Source of the DNA: Candidatus Sulfopaludibacter sp. SbA3
GTDB lineage: Bacteria > Acidobacteriota > Terriglobia > Bryobacterales > Bryobacteraceae
Assembly (NCBI GenBank): GCA_945890485.1
Contig: CAMDCN010000012.1
Location: forward strand, 149,397 to 213,396
Reading direction: 5' to 3'
DNA: 64,000 nt
The notes beneath the pieces were generated by a model that saw only the letters and a list, made by a program, of their open reading frames with translations, made no database searches and had not been told where the DNA came from. A program made the translations under genes and the position numbers. Every line of letters begins with the position of its first letter. The stretch's first letter is position 1. Positions 50,213 to 58,276 of the stretch are shown in pieces.

Positions 50213-51212
50213 TCTGCACCACCGCTTTGACGTTCTCGACCGGGGTTTCGGGCAGAATGCCGTGGCCGAGGTTGAAGATGTGGCCGGGGCGGGTGCCGGT
50301 GCGTTTGAGGAGCTCGTGGACTTTGGCTTTGAGCTCCGGCAGAGGGGCGAACAGCGCGGCGGGATCCATGTTGCCCTGGACGGCGCTGCGATAGGAGATG
50401 TCCATCCAGGCCTGGTCGATGTTGACGCGCCAGTCGACGCCCATGACGTCGCCGCCGGCGGCGTGCAGTTCCTTGAAGAAGCCGCTGGCGCCGGTGCCGA
50501 AGTGGATGACGGGTACGCCGGTGGACCGGATGCGCTCGATGAGAGCGCGGGAGTACGGGGCGACGTAGCGGACGTAGTCGTCGGGCGAGAGGGCGCCGAC
50601 CCAGGAATCGAAAACCTGGATGGCGCGGGCGCCGTTGGCGACCTGCATGATGGCAAACGGGCCGAGGACGTCGACGATTTTGCCCATGAGGCGGCGCCAG
50701 AGGGTCTCGTCCGAGTACATGAGGCGCTTGGTGTGGAGGAAGCTCTTGGAGGGGCCGCCTTCGATCATGTAGCTAGCGAGCGTGAACGGCGCGCCGACAA
50801 AGCCGATGATCGGGATCTTGTTGGCGAGGGCCTTATGGACCATCTGGATGGACTCGCCGACGTAGCCGAGGTCGTCGACATTTGAGATCGACAGGGCGTC
50901 GACATCGGCGGAGTCGCGGACGGGATTATCGATATGCGGGCCTTCGCCGGCGCGGTAATCGAGCTTAAGTCCCATTGGTTCAACGGGAAGCAGGAGGTCC
51001 GCGAAGATGATGGCGGCGTCGACGTCGAGCACTTCGATGGGCTGGAGCGTGACGGCAGCGGCGAGGTCGGGCCGCTTACACATCTCCAGAATCGTGTGCT
51101 TCGACCGGATGTCCCGGTACTGCTTCATGTAACGACCAGCCTGCCGCATGAACCACACGGGACGAACGTCCGTGGGCCGGCGGCGGCATGCATCGAGGAA
51201 ACGGCTGCTCAT
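50190..51212 (-). CDS. hemE: Uroporphyrinogen decarboxylase
   Basis: A 340-residue enzyme that decarboxylates uroporphyrinogen III to coproporphyrinogen III. The N-terminal active-site region is 'PVWFMRQAGRYMKQYRDIRSKHTILEMCKRPDLAAAVTLQPIEVLDVDAAIIFADLL', with the conserved Arg and Asp. Later 'GFVGAPFTLASYMIEGG' and 'FNLGHGILPETPVENVKAVV' complete the family pattern. I start at 51212, where ATGA overlaps the apbE stop by 4 bases; an ATG at 51227 is an alternative that adds five residues. Confidence 0.95.
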   Translation of the reverse strand: MSSRFLDACRRRPTDVRPVWFMRQAGRYMKQYRDIRSKHTILEMCKRPDLAAAVTLQPIEVLDVDAAIIFADLLLPVEPMGLKLDYRAGEGPHIDNPVRDSADVDALSISNVDDLGYVGESIQMVHKALANKIPIIGFVGAPFTLASYMIEGGPSKSFLHTKRLMYSDETLWRRLMGKIVDVLGPFAIMQVANGARAIQVFDSWVGALSPDDYVRYVAPYSRALIERIRSTGVPVIHFGTGASGFFKELHAAGGDVMGVDWRVNIDQAWMDISYRSAVQGNMDPAALFAPLPELKAKVHELLKRTGTRPGHIFNLGHGILPETPVENVKAVVQIVRDFRP

Positions 51213-52234
51213 TGGAGCCACGCGCATTTGGCCTCCCCTGGGGATTCCGAGCGCCCTTCACAGAGATAGGCGCGGAACCCCTTTGGAATGTTTTGGGCCG
51301 CCCAGGAGCGGCCATTGATATAGACCGGTTTCGTCCAAGCCTCGCTGTCAATACCGCGAGGGGCGATTACCGAAACGGAGAACATACCCTGGGCCGGATA
51401 ACCGGTCCGCGGGTCCATAATGTGCGAATAGGTCTTTCTTCGCACCGTAAAGAACTTTTCATAGCTGCCGGAAGTAGCCATCGACTCGTCTTTCAGGCGC
51501 AGATCGTGGATGGTTTTCCGGCTATCGCGGGGGTCGCGAATTTTGACTTCCCAGCCGGATTCGCCCGGGGGGGTGCCGATGGCGAGCATGGAGGAGCCGC
51601 CGGCGTTGATGAGAGCGGATTTGACGCCGCCGCGGCGGAGGATTTCGGCCATGCGATCGACGGCATAGCCTTTGCCGATCCCGCCGGGATCGATCTCCAA
51701 GCCATTTTTGGCAAAGCGGACTGTGCGCGTCGTCGGGTTCAAGAGCAAGTTCTGGTATCCAATACGCGCTAAAGCGGTCCGGATTTCGGCCCGGTGCGGC
51801 ATCCGGCCGCTTCCTTTATAGAAGCCCCAGATTTTCATGAGAGGACCGACCGTGATATCGAAAGTTCCCTGACTTTTTTGACTATAGGCGTAGCAGGCGG
51901 CGAGCAGATCGAACAACTCCTGGCTGACGGTGAACTCGCGTTGTCCGGCGAAGCGATTGACTTGGCTCCATTCACTCTCAGGTCGGTAATTCGAGAGCAA
52001 ATGATCCAGCCGCCGGGCTTCCTCCAGGGCTAACTCTACGGTGGCGGCGAGGGACTCGCGATCCGGCCCGTAGGCAGCAACAGAGAACGTTGAGCCCATC
52101 GCATCCACGCTGGATTCGTAGCGAACGGGAACCGCCGCGGCCACCAGCGCTGGAGCTACCACTAAAGGTATCACAGCGTGCCAGACGCGTCTGGAAATTT
52201 TAACGGAGATGGCGGGACTCAGCCTAAGTAACAC
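51209..52234 (-). CDS. apbE: FAD:protein FMN transferase (ApbE)
   Basis: A 341-residue exported flavin transferase with a GTG start and a leader of about 35 residues. 'AMGSTFSVAAYG' near 47, 'GIGKGYAVDRMAEIL' near 180, 'LINAGGSSMLAIG' near 203, and 'YSHIMDPRTGYPAQGMFSVSVIAPRGIDSEAWTKPVYINGR' near 270-310 are ApbE motifs. The C-terminal segment usually has 'D-A-L-S-T'; here it is 'DSEAWTK', which is a variant worth noting. The enzyme attaches FMN to Thr of periplasmic electron-transfer proteins. It is first in the apbE-hemE-hemG run. Confidence 0.9.
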   Translation of the reverse strand: MLLRLSPAISVKISRRVWHAVIPLVVAPALVAAAVPVRYESSVDAMGSTFSVAAYGPDRESLAATVELALEEARRLDHLLSNYRPESEWSQVNRFAGQREFTVSQELFDLLAACYAYSQKSQGTFDITVGPLMKIWGFYKGSGRMPHRAEIRTALARIGYQNLLLNPTTRTVRFAKNGLEIDPGGIGKGYAVDRMAEILRRGGVKSALINAGGSSMLAIGTPPGESGWEVKIRDPRDSRKTIHDLRLKDESMATSGSYEKFFTVRRKTYSHIMDPRTGYPAQGMFSVSVIAPRGIDSEAWTKPVYINGRSWAAQNIPKGFRAYLCEGRSESPGEAKCAWLQ

Positions 52235-52328
52235 AATGGAAGGGACTTGCCTGATTCCACACTATCAAGAGGGCAGATGGTTTGTCAGCAGTTTTTAGTA
52301 CTGTTTGGCGTCGTGGCGGCAGCGGCTC

Positions 52329-53087
52329 TCAGAGATTTCGCAGCGCCGCTGGGGCCTGCCCATTGGGCGGCAGTGGATTCTTGCGCAGGGGTCCGGCGCT
52401 CTCGCATTCGCGAGCGGCCGGTTTCGGAGAAGCGGCCGACTCAGGTGATTTCGGCGTTTGTGCCGTGTTTTCAATAGGTTGTGGCTTCGGCTCGATTGGT
52501 TCGTTCCAGAGTTCGGCCTCGGCTTCGAGTTGGGCTTCGGCTTGCACCAGGTTGCGGACCTCCGGATCCCGGATGGCGCCGCCGTGATGTTTTTGCAGAT
52601 GGGTGACCATGCGGCAGAAGGTGTTCCATGCCTTGAGATGGCCGGCGCGGCGCCGCTCGATGCTCCGGTAGATTTTCTCGGTTTCCATCATATTGAGTGC
52701 GGCGGCCGCAGACTTGACGTAGTTCGAATAGTCGGGGTAGTCCTTGAAGGCCTTGTCGAAGTTTCGTTCGTCGAGGGCGCACATCATGTCGCCGAGGCGG
52801 TTGTACATCCAGAGTTCGGCGGTGAGCTGGCGAACGATTTTGGCTTGGGTTTCGGTGGCGACCTGGAATTGGCGGGTGTTGTCTTTGAGTTCCATGGCGA
52901 AGCCTTCCTGGACTTCGACGCTGAGCAGGACATAGTTTGGGGGCATGAGGCTGCGGTCGACGTAGCGGCCGTGGCGCATGGAGTTTTGTTTGGCCGCTTG
53001 TTTGCCGGCGGCGGTGACGGGTCCGCGGCTCTTGGCTCCGTTTTTGCGGGCGGTTTCGCGTTTCTTTTCGAGCTGTTCGGGGGTCAT
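52329..53087 (-). CDS. Conserved acidobacterial protein of unknown function
   Basis: A 252-residue protein. The N-terminus 'EKKRETARKNGAKSRGPVTAAGKQAAKQNSMRHGRY' is a short basic motif found in a large family of Acidobacteria proteins whose role is unknown. The centre is helical ('AKIVRQLTAELWMYNRLGDMMCALDERNFDKAF', 'YVKSAAAALNMMETEKIYRSIERRRAGHLKAWNTFCRMV'), and the C-terminal 60 residues are Pro/Glu/Ala-rich and probably disordered. No catalytic motif is visible. A GGAG lies 10 bases before the ATG at 53087. The gene stands alone. Confidence 0.65.
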   Translation of the reverse strand: MTPEQLEKKRETARKNGAKSRGPVTAAGKQAAKQNSMRHGRYVDRSLMPPNYVLLSVEVQEGFAMELKDNTRQFQVATETQAKIVRQLTAELWMYNRLGDMMCALDERNFDKAFKDYPDYSNYVKSAAAALNMMETEKIYRSIERRRAGHLKAWNTFCRMVTHLQKHHGGAIRDPEVRNLVQAEAQLEAEAELWNEPIEPKPQPIENTAQTPKSPESAASPKPAARECESAGPLRKNPLPPNGQAPAALRNL

Positions 53088-53395
53088 GATGAGGGGTCTC
53101 CTTCCTGCTTTGAATTTGGCAGAAGATCAAGGGGATCCGGGGTATGGGTGTCTCGGAAGGCCCGTGGTTATTGGGGGAAAATATTTTGTGTGTGGGTGAA
53201 GACCGATTCCCCGGCGCTATAGAACGGCCCGGACGGGTTAAGGGTATCCGGGCACCGTCAGCTTGACGGAAGATCTCAGGAAGTTTTCAGGCTAAGGAAA
53301 TTGCCAATTTCCTGCCCCGGCCGCCGCTCCGTCATCGACGGTCACCAGAAGCTGGAATAGAAGCACCGCACTCGGCGCAGCCCTCCGGGCGGACC
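53088..53395. other. Intergenic region with inverted repeats
   Basis: This 308-base stretch holds the upstream region of the gene at 52329-53087 and no recognisable coding sequence. It contains a 19-base palindrome (AGGAAATTG, C, CAATTTCCT; 53295-53313) and a 6-bp inverted repeat CCGTCA-gct-TGACGG (53255-53269). No promoter is clear. It may be decayed DNA from the broken gene that follows. Confidence 0.4.
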
Positions 53396-54204
53396 TGCGA
53401 GGCCCTTGAATTCAGGCGTGACCCTTCTTCGCCTTAGGGTCCATTTTTGAACCATCGTGGTCGCTTGCTAGCGCGGTGGGCGGAACCTTTCTCGTCGGCG
53501 TCGAGGACGATTCCCGCAAAGTTCGCGGCGTTCTGGATGTGCTCAAAACAGCAGAACGGCTGGCACATCAGATCGCCGATTCGATTCGTCTCCAAACGAT
53601 TCGCGACGTCGAGGTTCTGAGTTGGTGCAAGTTGAACATGGTTGCGACGAAAGTGTACCCGAACAGCGCGTGCCGCCACGGTTCGGCCGCGCTGGGAACC
53701 GAATTCGGCACCTTTGTACATGTAGGCTCTACCTATCGAAAGACCGATCCGACTTAGACTGAAGGGTTAAAGCGATTGATTCGGATGGATTTTTATGACG
53801 AACCAACAATCCTGGGTATGTACTCGGAAGCATTTGATTTCCGAACAGCTTCCGAGTCGCTTGGCGATGACAAGAATCTGACCTCTCTGGTGAGGGCAGA
53901 CCACGAAGGCCAACCGGTACCCACGATTGGGGACTGCTTCTCTTCGGGAAGAATCGACTCCCGGCTTTCGCGGAGGTATGGATTCATGCTTGGTCGATTT
54001 GCCGGGACCAACAAATCACGGATAGCCGACTCGGTGGTGGCCCGATCCCTGCTTCCGCTTGCCGTAGACGAAGCGATGGCGTTCGCCCGTAGACATCTGA
54101 TGATTGCCTCCATCATTGAGGCTATTCGCCGGCGAGAGCAATGGTCCCGCCCATTGGTCGCATTTCGCGAGGCAGTCGTAAATGAGTTTGCGTATGCGGA
54201 ATAA
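53396..54204 (+). pseudogene. Broken Schlafen-type (AlbA_2) ATP-binding protein
   Basis: Several pieces of one known protein type can be read in order. 'EALEFRRDPSSP' (53399-53434) is the AlbA_2 start. After frameshifts comes 'AVGGTFLVGVEDDSRKVRGV' (from about 53470), then 'EVLSWCKLNMVATKVYPNS' and 'GTFVHVGSTYRKTDPT', ending in TAG at 53755-53757. The same frame continues after the stop: 'YDEPTILGMYSEAFDFRTASES', 'GFMLGRFAGTNKSRIAD', 'PLAVDEAMAFARRH' and 'REQWSRPLVAFREAVVNEF', which is the entry to the HATPase_c_4 part, and stops at 54204 without the rest. So there are at least one frameshift, one nonsense codon and a 3' truncation. Close in order to proteins often found in defence or transcription-control contexts; now non-functional. 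Confidence 0.8.
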
Positions 54205-54228
54205 GTTCTACAATTTGCACCAATCCGG

Positions 54229-57200
54229 CTAGCTGCGTTCCCCCTTCCTTACAGGTTGCGACAGCGCGAACACACTTATTCGATCCGGTAGGATCTTTCG
54301 AAATTGCGGCCACACATCGAATGTGGCCAAGGCTAGAAGAATTACGAGCGTGGTTAGCGAGAACAGACGGACGCTCAGCCGAAGAGGCGTTGGGTCCAGG
54401 CGTACAGTCAGATTATGGCTGCCGGCGGCGAGGTCGAGGAGGATAGTACCAGACACAGGTTCAATCTTTGTCGCGACCGGGCGACCATCGAGAAGTGCCG
54501 TCCAGCCTGGGTAAGCGAAAATGCTGAGCCTTACGGTGCAGGGAATGAGAGACTGCAATGCGACGGTGCGTTCCTCCGGGGTTTTTCCTACCATGGCAGC
54601 ACTAAAGCCTGAGCCACATCCGATGGCCGACACGAATTCGTTGCGGAAGGACGGACGCTCTAGGACGGTACGCGGTTCGTATTCCTCGCGGGTAGTGGTG
54701 TTCATTCCGAGGCGGGCGATCTGCGCCGGTGTATAAAACGCGTCGTCAAATGTCAAGAAACCGGAAGGTGCAGCGTGAGATAGGTTGAACGCTATGAGGG
54801 CGCCGATGGAAAGGGAGAGGGCGATTGCACGCACGTTAGGGTTCTGCGGAAGCCGGACAATGAAAAGTCCTGCGAGTAGAGCCAAGCCCAGAGACGGAAT
54901 GGCGAGCGAGCGCCAGGGAAACTCGAGGTACTGAAGCGTCGGCGAGACGGACCAGAGTGTCCGGGAGAGCGGTGTGGCGATCCAAGCTCCGGCGAGAGTC
55001 GCTGCGGCACAAGCATACCCTACCCGTCTGAGGAGGTGCGGCGATGACGCAGAACTAAAGGCGAAAAGCATGCCTAGGGCAGCGAGCACGAGGTGGACCG
55101 GTCCCAGCATAAAGGACATGCCGTCGTCATCGCCCGGCACTGAGAGGCCGTACCCCCAGCGGGAAAAGAGTAGCTGCGCGATCGTTGCGAAATGTCCGGA
55201 GTAATGAAGGTAGCCCTCGCGCAGACGATCGATGTGAATGTACTGCTTTTCCAGCAAGGCAGGCAGGAGGAACCAAGCGGCGAGAGAAGGTCCGAGAAAC
55301 AAGGTGGCGGCGGCGCGCACCAGTCGGACGCGGTCTGGGCCGGCGAAAGCGGCGGTTAGAGCGACCAGAAACGGCAGTCCGAGAAGCGATGTGGCGTTAT
55401 GACAAAGTAAGAACAGAGCGAGCCCAAAAGACCCGAGCGCAATAGAGCGAGGCCCCCCCCGGTCAACCGCACGCCAGAGTGCGATGGCAGCCACGGGCAT
55501 TAGAGCCATCGCGGCGGCTTCCATGAAATTGCCGCGCACGAAGAGATTCACGTGGAAATACGGACTGAACAGATAGGCAGCGGCACTCAGAATGCCAGCG
55601 CCACGGGAACCGAAAGCAACGCCTAGGAAGTAGAGAGAAAGAGATGAAAGGATCCCGAGAGCCAGTGCGCCAAACTGGAGGCTATCTGTGATACCTGCAC
55701 CGAAGACATAGAAGAATTCCGCGGCCCAGTACGCAACGGGCGGCACGAACTGAAAGAGCGGCTGGCCGTAGCCATTTGCCAGGTCTGGCGCCCAGATTGG
55801 AAACGGATTACCATTGCGAACATTCTCGTGGAATTCAACGAGGCGAGGCGGATACTCGGCGCTATCGTGACCGGAAATTAATAGGCCACGGTAGAGCGGG
55901 CGAAGGGAGACGAGTGCCAAGGCGAGCAGGATAAGGAGGTGAAGGCGGTGGTATCGCCATTGGGAGATCCAGTGTTGGACTGGCGTTCCATGGGCGGGCT
56001 GGAGCAAAGAGCCAAGCCATCCAAGGCGGTCACAGAACCAGAATTCGGCGACATCGAGACCGCCGGCGCGGGCGACGCGAACCAAGAGGAGCAGAGCCGC
56101 GACCCCCAGCCAGAACAGGATTGATTTCAGGGAACCGGCTGCGTAGAAGATGCGGACCTGATGGCGGCCGGTGGCGATAGGAAAGGCGGCGAACCCAGGG
56201 GCAACCATGACGGGAACGACGATGGTGCCATCGATTTCGGCTTTCAGGCCAGGGTGGAAGCTGGAGCGGAAAAGGAGGTGAGAAGGCCGGTGGGCGATAA
56301 CTGTGGTGTGGTAGCTTTCACCGGATTGTGATTGGCTCTCGATACCGCCGGCTGGGCCATCAAAATCAAGAACTGGCGGGGGGAGCGGATCCCAACGATG
56401 AAACACTGTGCGATAGATTGAGGTCGGTGCGGCTCCGGGATAGATGGCGACATACTGGCCATGAGCGCGGAGGGGATTTCGAAGCCAGTCGCGGCTGGGC
56501 TCGAAAAGGTTGTTCCGCTCGCCTTCAAAAGCGTAGGGGATGTCAATTACATCGAAGAGACCGCCGCCGGGGACTTCATAGAGCCGGAAGCGACCCGCGC
56601 CGGTGACGAAGCGAATGTTCGGCGGGACCGCCCAAGTGTTGGGGGCGATGACGAAACGGATTCCGAACAGGGCGAGATCGGCTGAAGAGTTGTCATCCAG
56701 GAGCACCTGGGTTTCGCTGGCGACCGACATGCTGTGGTAGAGAAAACTGGTGCCGGGCAAGCGCCTCTGGGCGATGACACCATGCATGGGCGTGCTTCCG
56801 ACCTTGAAGGTTCCGCCCCAGGTAGCGGACTTGCCAGCGTGGACGCGACCGGAGGCGGAGCGGGCAAGTCTATCCAGCTCCGTCAAGATAGGTTGGAGAG
56901 CGGGGGCTTCCGATTGGCGAGCCCAGAGGTTTTCGAGTCCCCATTGGGCGTTTAGCTGGAGGTACCGGGCGCGGTCCCAGTAGAGGGGAGCTAGCAAGGC
57001 AACGAGTGCCGAGATGCTCCAGAGGAGATTGTGGCGGTTTTCCCAAGGGCGGAACCACTGAATGGCGGCGGCGAGGGCGATAGCGGCGAGGAGGAGAGCA
57101 AAGACCTCAAAGGCCATTTGGAATCGGTGCAAGTGCATGTCCTCGGGGATGGCGAGGAGGCGGAGGAGGTGGCCCCAAGTGTCGCGGCCGAAGAAGACGA

Positions 57201-58206
57201 GCAACCAAAAGGTGGCCAAAATTGTAACTTCGAGCCGGGCTCGGCCGGTGGCGGTGCGCCACAGGGAGATGGCGATGCCGATGGCAAGGAGCGCGGTGAG
57301 GATGGGAGCACGCCCCTCGTCGAACAAAGAACCGTTTGCGAGGGCGTCAAGAATTGTGCGCGCGCCGAAGGAGTCCCACTTCCAGGAATCCTCCCATCGG
57401 CTGTGGTTGATGAAAGGCCGCTCGAGTGCCATCGGGACGACGAAGAACAGTGTCATCGCGAGGACAATCCCGGAGGCGGTGAGGAGGCGGAAAACCCGAC
57501 TGGCCGCAGGGGTTTCGCCGCGGCGGAAGACGGTAAGTAGGGCGACGGAAAGCACCACGAAGAATCCTGCAACAAAATGGGATAGGCAGGCGCACCCGAT
57601 TAGAAAAGGAGCCACGATCCGGCCCTTTCCCGTGCGAAGGAGGCGAAGAAAAAGGGCGATGGCCAGGAGTGCGAGCGCGATACCCCACAACTGCGTGTAC
57701 AGGCCGGAGCCGCGCCAAACCTGCGCACCATAGCCGACTCCAAAGCGGCCAAACTGACCTCCGCTGGAAATAGTGATGCTGAGCGCGGCGGCGGCACCCG
57801 CCGGGATCCATCCCAATTCTAACTCCCGCGCGAGAAAGAAGAATGCGGCGGGGAGGAGACTAAGGAGAAAGTAGTGGAGGACGAGGAAAACGGTGCCGGG
57901 ATCGGCCACGGGACGGGCAAGGATTGAGAGGAATCCGGTTAGGAGATGGGGCAGGGGAGGGTAGCTGCGCCAGAGAGGATAACCGAGCGAAAATTCACTG
58001 ACCCAAGCGTCGAGCGGATTCTCGCCTGCTGCGAGTGCCTCGGCCGCCCGTTGGGCGGAGGCTTGATGCAGCAGGTGGTCATTCACCGGCTGCGTGCCGA
58101 TCAGCAGTTCGGGAGCGAGAAGGACGAGATTGAAGAGAATTGGGAGGATCAGCAGGGACAGGCCGATTCGACGGCACAGAGTATCGGCCTGGAGTGAGGA
58201 TTGCAC
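54229..58206 (-). CDS. Giant duplicated membrane protein, GT-C/YfhO-like
   Basis: A 1325-residue membrane protein. Two halves (about 1-690 and 740-1310) have the same plan: an N-terminal hydrophobic helix, then a polar loop with an acidic/His motif ('QPVNDHLLHQASAQRAAEAL' near 38-57; 'GHDSAEYPPRLVEFHENV' near 770-790), then about nine membrane helices, then a periplasmic beta-domain ('FRSSFHPGLKAEIDG' near 650; 'FAYPGWTALLDG' near 1245). This plan fits lipid-linked-sugar glycosyltransferases of the GT-C clan and YfhO-type proteins. I infer a fusion of two modules. The start is GTG at 58206 with a very strong ribosome site (AAAGGAGGT, 10 bases upstream). The gene lies 70 bases after the collagen-like gene, across a hairpin. 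Confidence 0.75.
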   Translation of the reverse strand: MQSSLQADTLCRRIGLSLLILPILFNLVLLAPELLIGTQPVNDHLLHQASAQRAAEALAAGENPLDAWVSEFSLGYPLWRSYPPLPHLLTGFLSILARPVADPGTVFLVLHYFLLSLLPAAFFFLARELELGWIPAGAAAALSITISSGGQFGRFGVGYGAQVWRGSGLYTQLWGIALALLAIALFLRLLRTGKGRIVAPFLIGCACLSHFVAGFFVVLSVALLTVFRRGETPAASRVFRLLTASGIVLAMTLFFVVPMALERPFINHSRWEDSWKWDSFGARTILDALANGSLFDEGRAPILTALLAIGIAISLWRTATGRARLEVTILATFWLLVFFGRDTWGHLLRLLAIPEDMHLHRFQMAFEVFALLLAAIALAAAIQWFRPWENRHNLLWSISALVALLAPLYWDRARYLQLNAQWGLENLWARQSEAPALQPILTELDRLARSASGRVHAGKSATWGGTFKVGSTPMHGVIAQRRLPGTSFLYHSMSVASETQVLLDDNSSADLALFGIRFVIAPNTWAVPPNIRFVTGAGRFRLYEVPGGGLFDVIDIPYAFEGERNNLFEPSRDWLRNPLRAHGQYVAIYPGAAPTSIYRTVFHRWDPLPPPVLDFDGPAGGIESQSQSGESYHTTVIAHRPSHLLFRSSFHPGLKAEIDGTIVVPVMVAPGFAAFPIATGRHQVRIFYAAGSLKSILFWLGVAALLLLVRVARAGGLDVAEFWFCDRLGWLGSLLQPAHGTPVQHWISQWRYHRLHLLILLALALVSLRPLYRGLLISGHDSAEYPPRLVEFHENVRNGNPFPIWAPDLANGYGQPLFQFVPPVAYWAAEFFYVFGAGITDSLQFGALALGILSSLSLYFLGVAFGSRGAGILSAAAYLFSPYFHVNLFVRGNFMEAAAMALMPVAAIALWRAVDRGGPRSIALGSFGLALFLLCHNATSLLGLPFLVALTAAFAGPDRVRLVRAAATLFLGPSLAAWFLLPALLEKQYIHIDRLREGYLHYSGHFATIAQLLFSRWGYGLSVPGDDDGMSFMLGPVHLVLAALGMLFAFSSASSPHLLRRVGYACAAATLAGAWIATPLSRTLWSVSPTLQYLEFPWRSLAIPSLGLALLAGLFIVRLPQNPNVRAIALSLSIGALIAFNLSHAAPSGFLTFDDAFYTPAQIARLGMNTTTREEYEPRTVLERPSFRNEFVSAIGCGSGFSAAMVGKTPEERTVALQSLIPCTVRLSIFAYPGWTALLDGRPVATKIEPVSGTILLDLAAGSHNLTVRLDPTPLRLSVRLFSLTTLVILLALATFDVWPQFRKILPDRISVFALSQPVRKGERS

Positions 58207-58239
58207 GCTCAGTCGGACCTCCTTTGCGGATTGCTTGGG

Positions 58240-58267
58240 AGAGGAGAAGCAACGCTGCTTCTCCTCT
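58240..58267 (-). terminator. Perfect 12-bp hairpin between collagen-like and GT-C genes
   Basis: AGAGGAGAAGCA (58240-58251), loop ACGC, TGCTTCTCCTCT (58256-58267) form a perfect 12-bp stem with a 4-base loop in the 70-base gap between two same-strand genes. There is no T-run after it on the minus strand, so it may be a partial terminator, an mRNA-processing or a stability hairpin that makes the two genes differ in expression. Confidence 0.5.
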
Positions 58268-58276
58268 GTATTACAG

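Noticed and set aside
50213..50656. A 604-codon reading of hemG that extends into hemE
   Set aside because: The upstream part is a Ser/Pro/Ala-rich shadow of hemE in another frame and has no resemblance to HemG; the FAD motif begins at about 50186.
52247..52587. Plus-strand short frames over the end of the unknown gene 52329-53087
   Set aside because: They show no ribosome site or homologous motif and are opposite a longer frame with a plausible ribosome site and conserved basic N-terminus.
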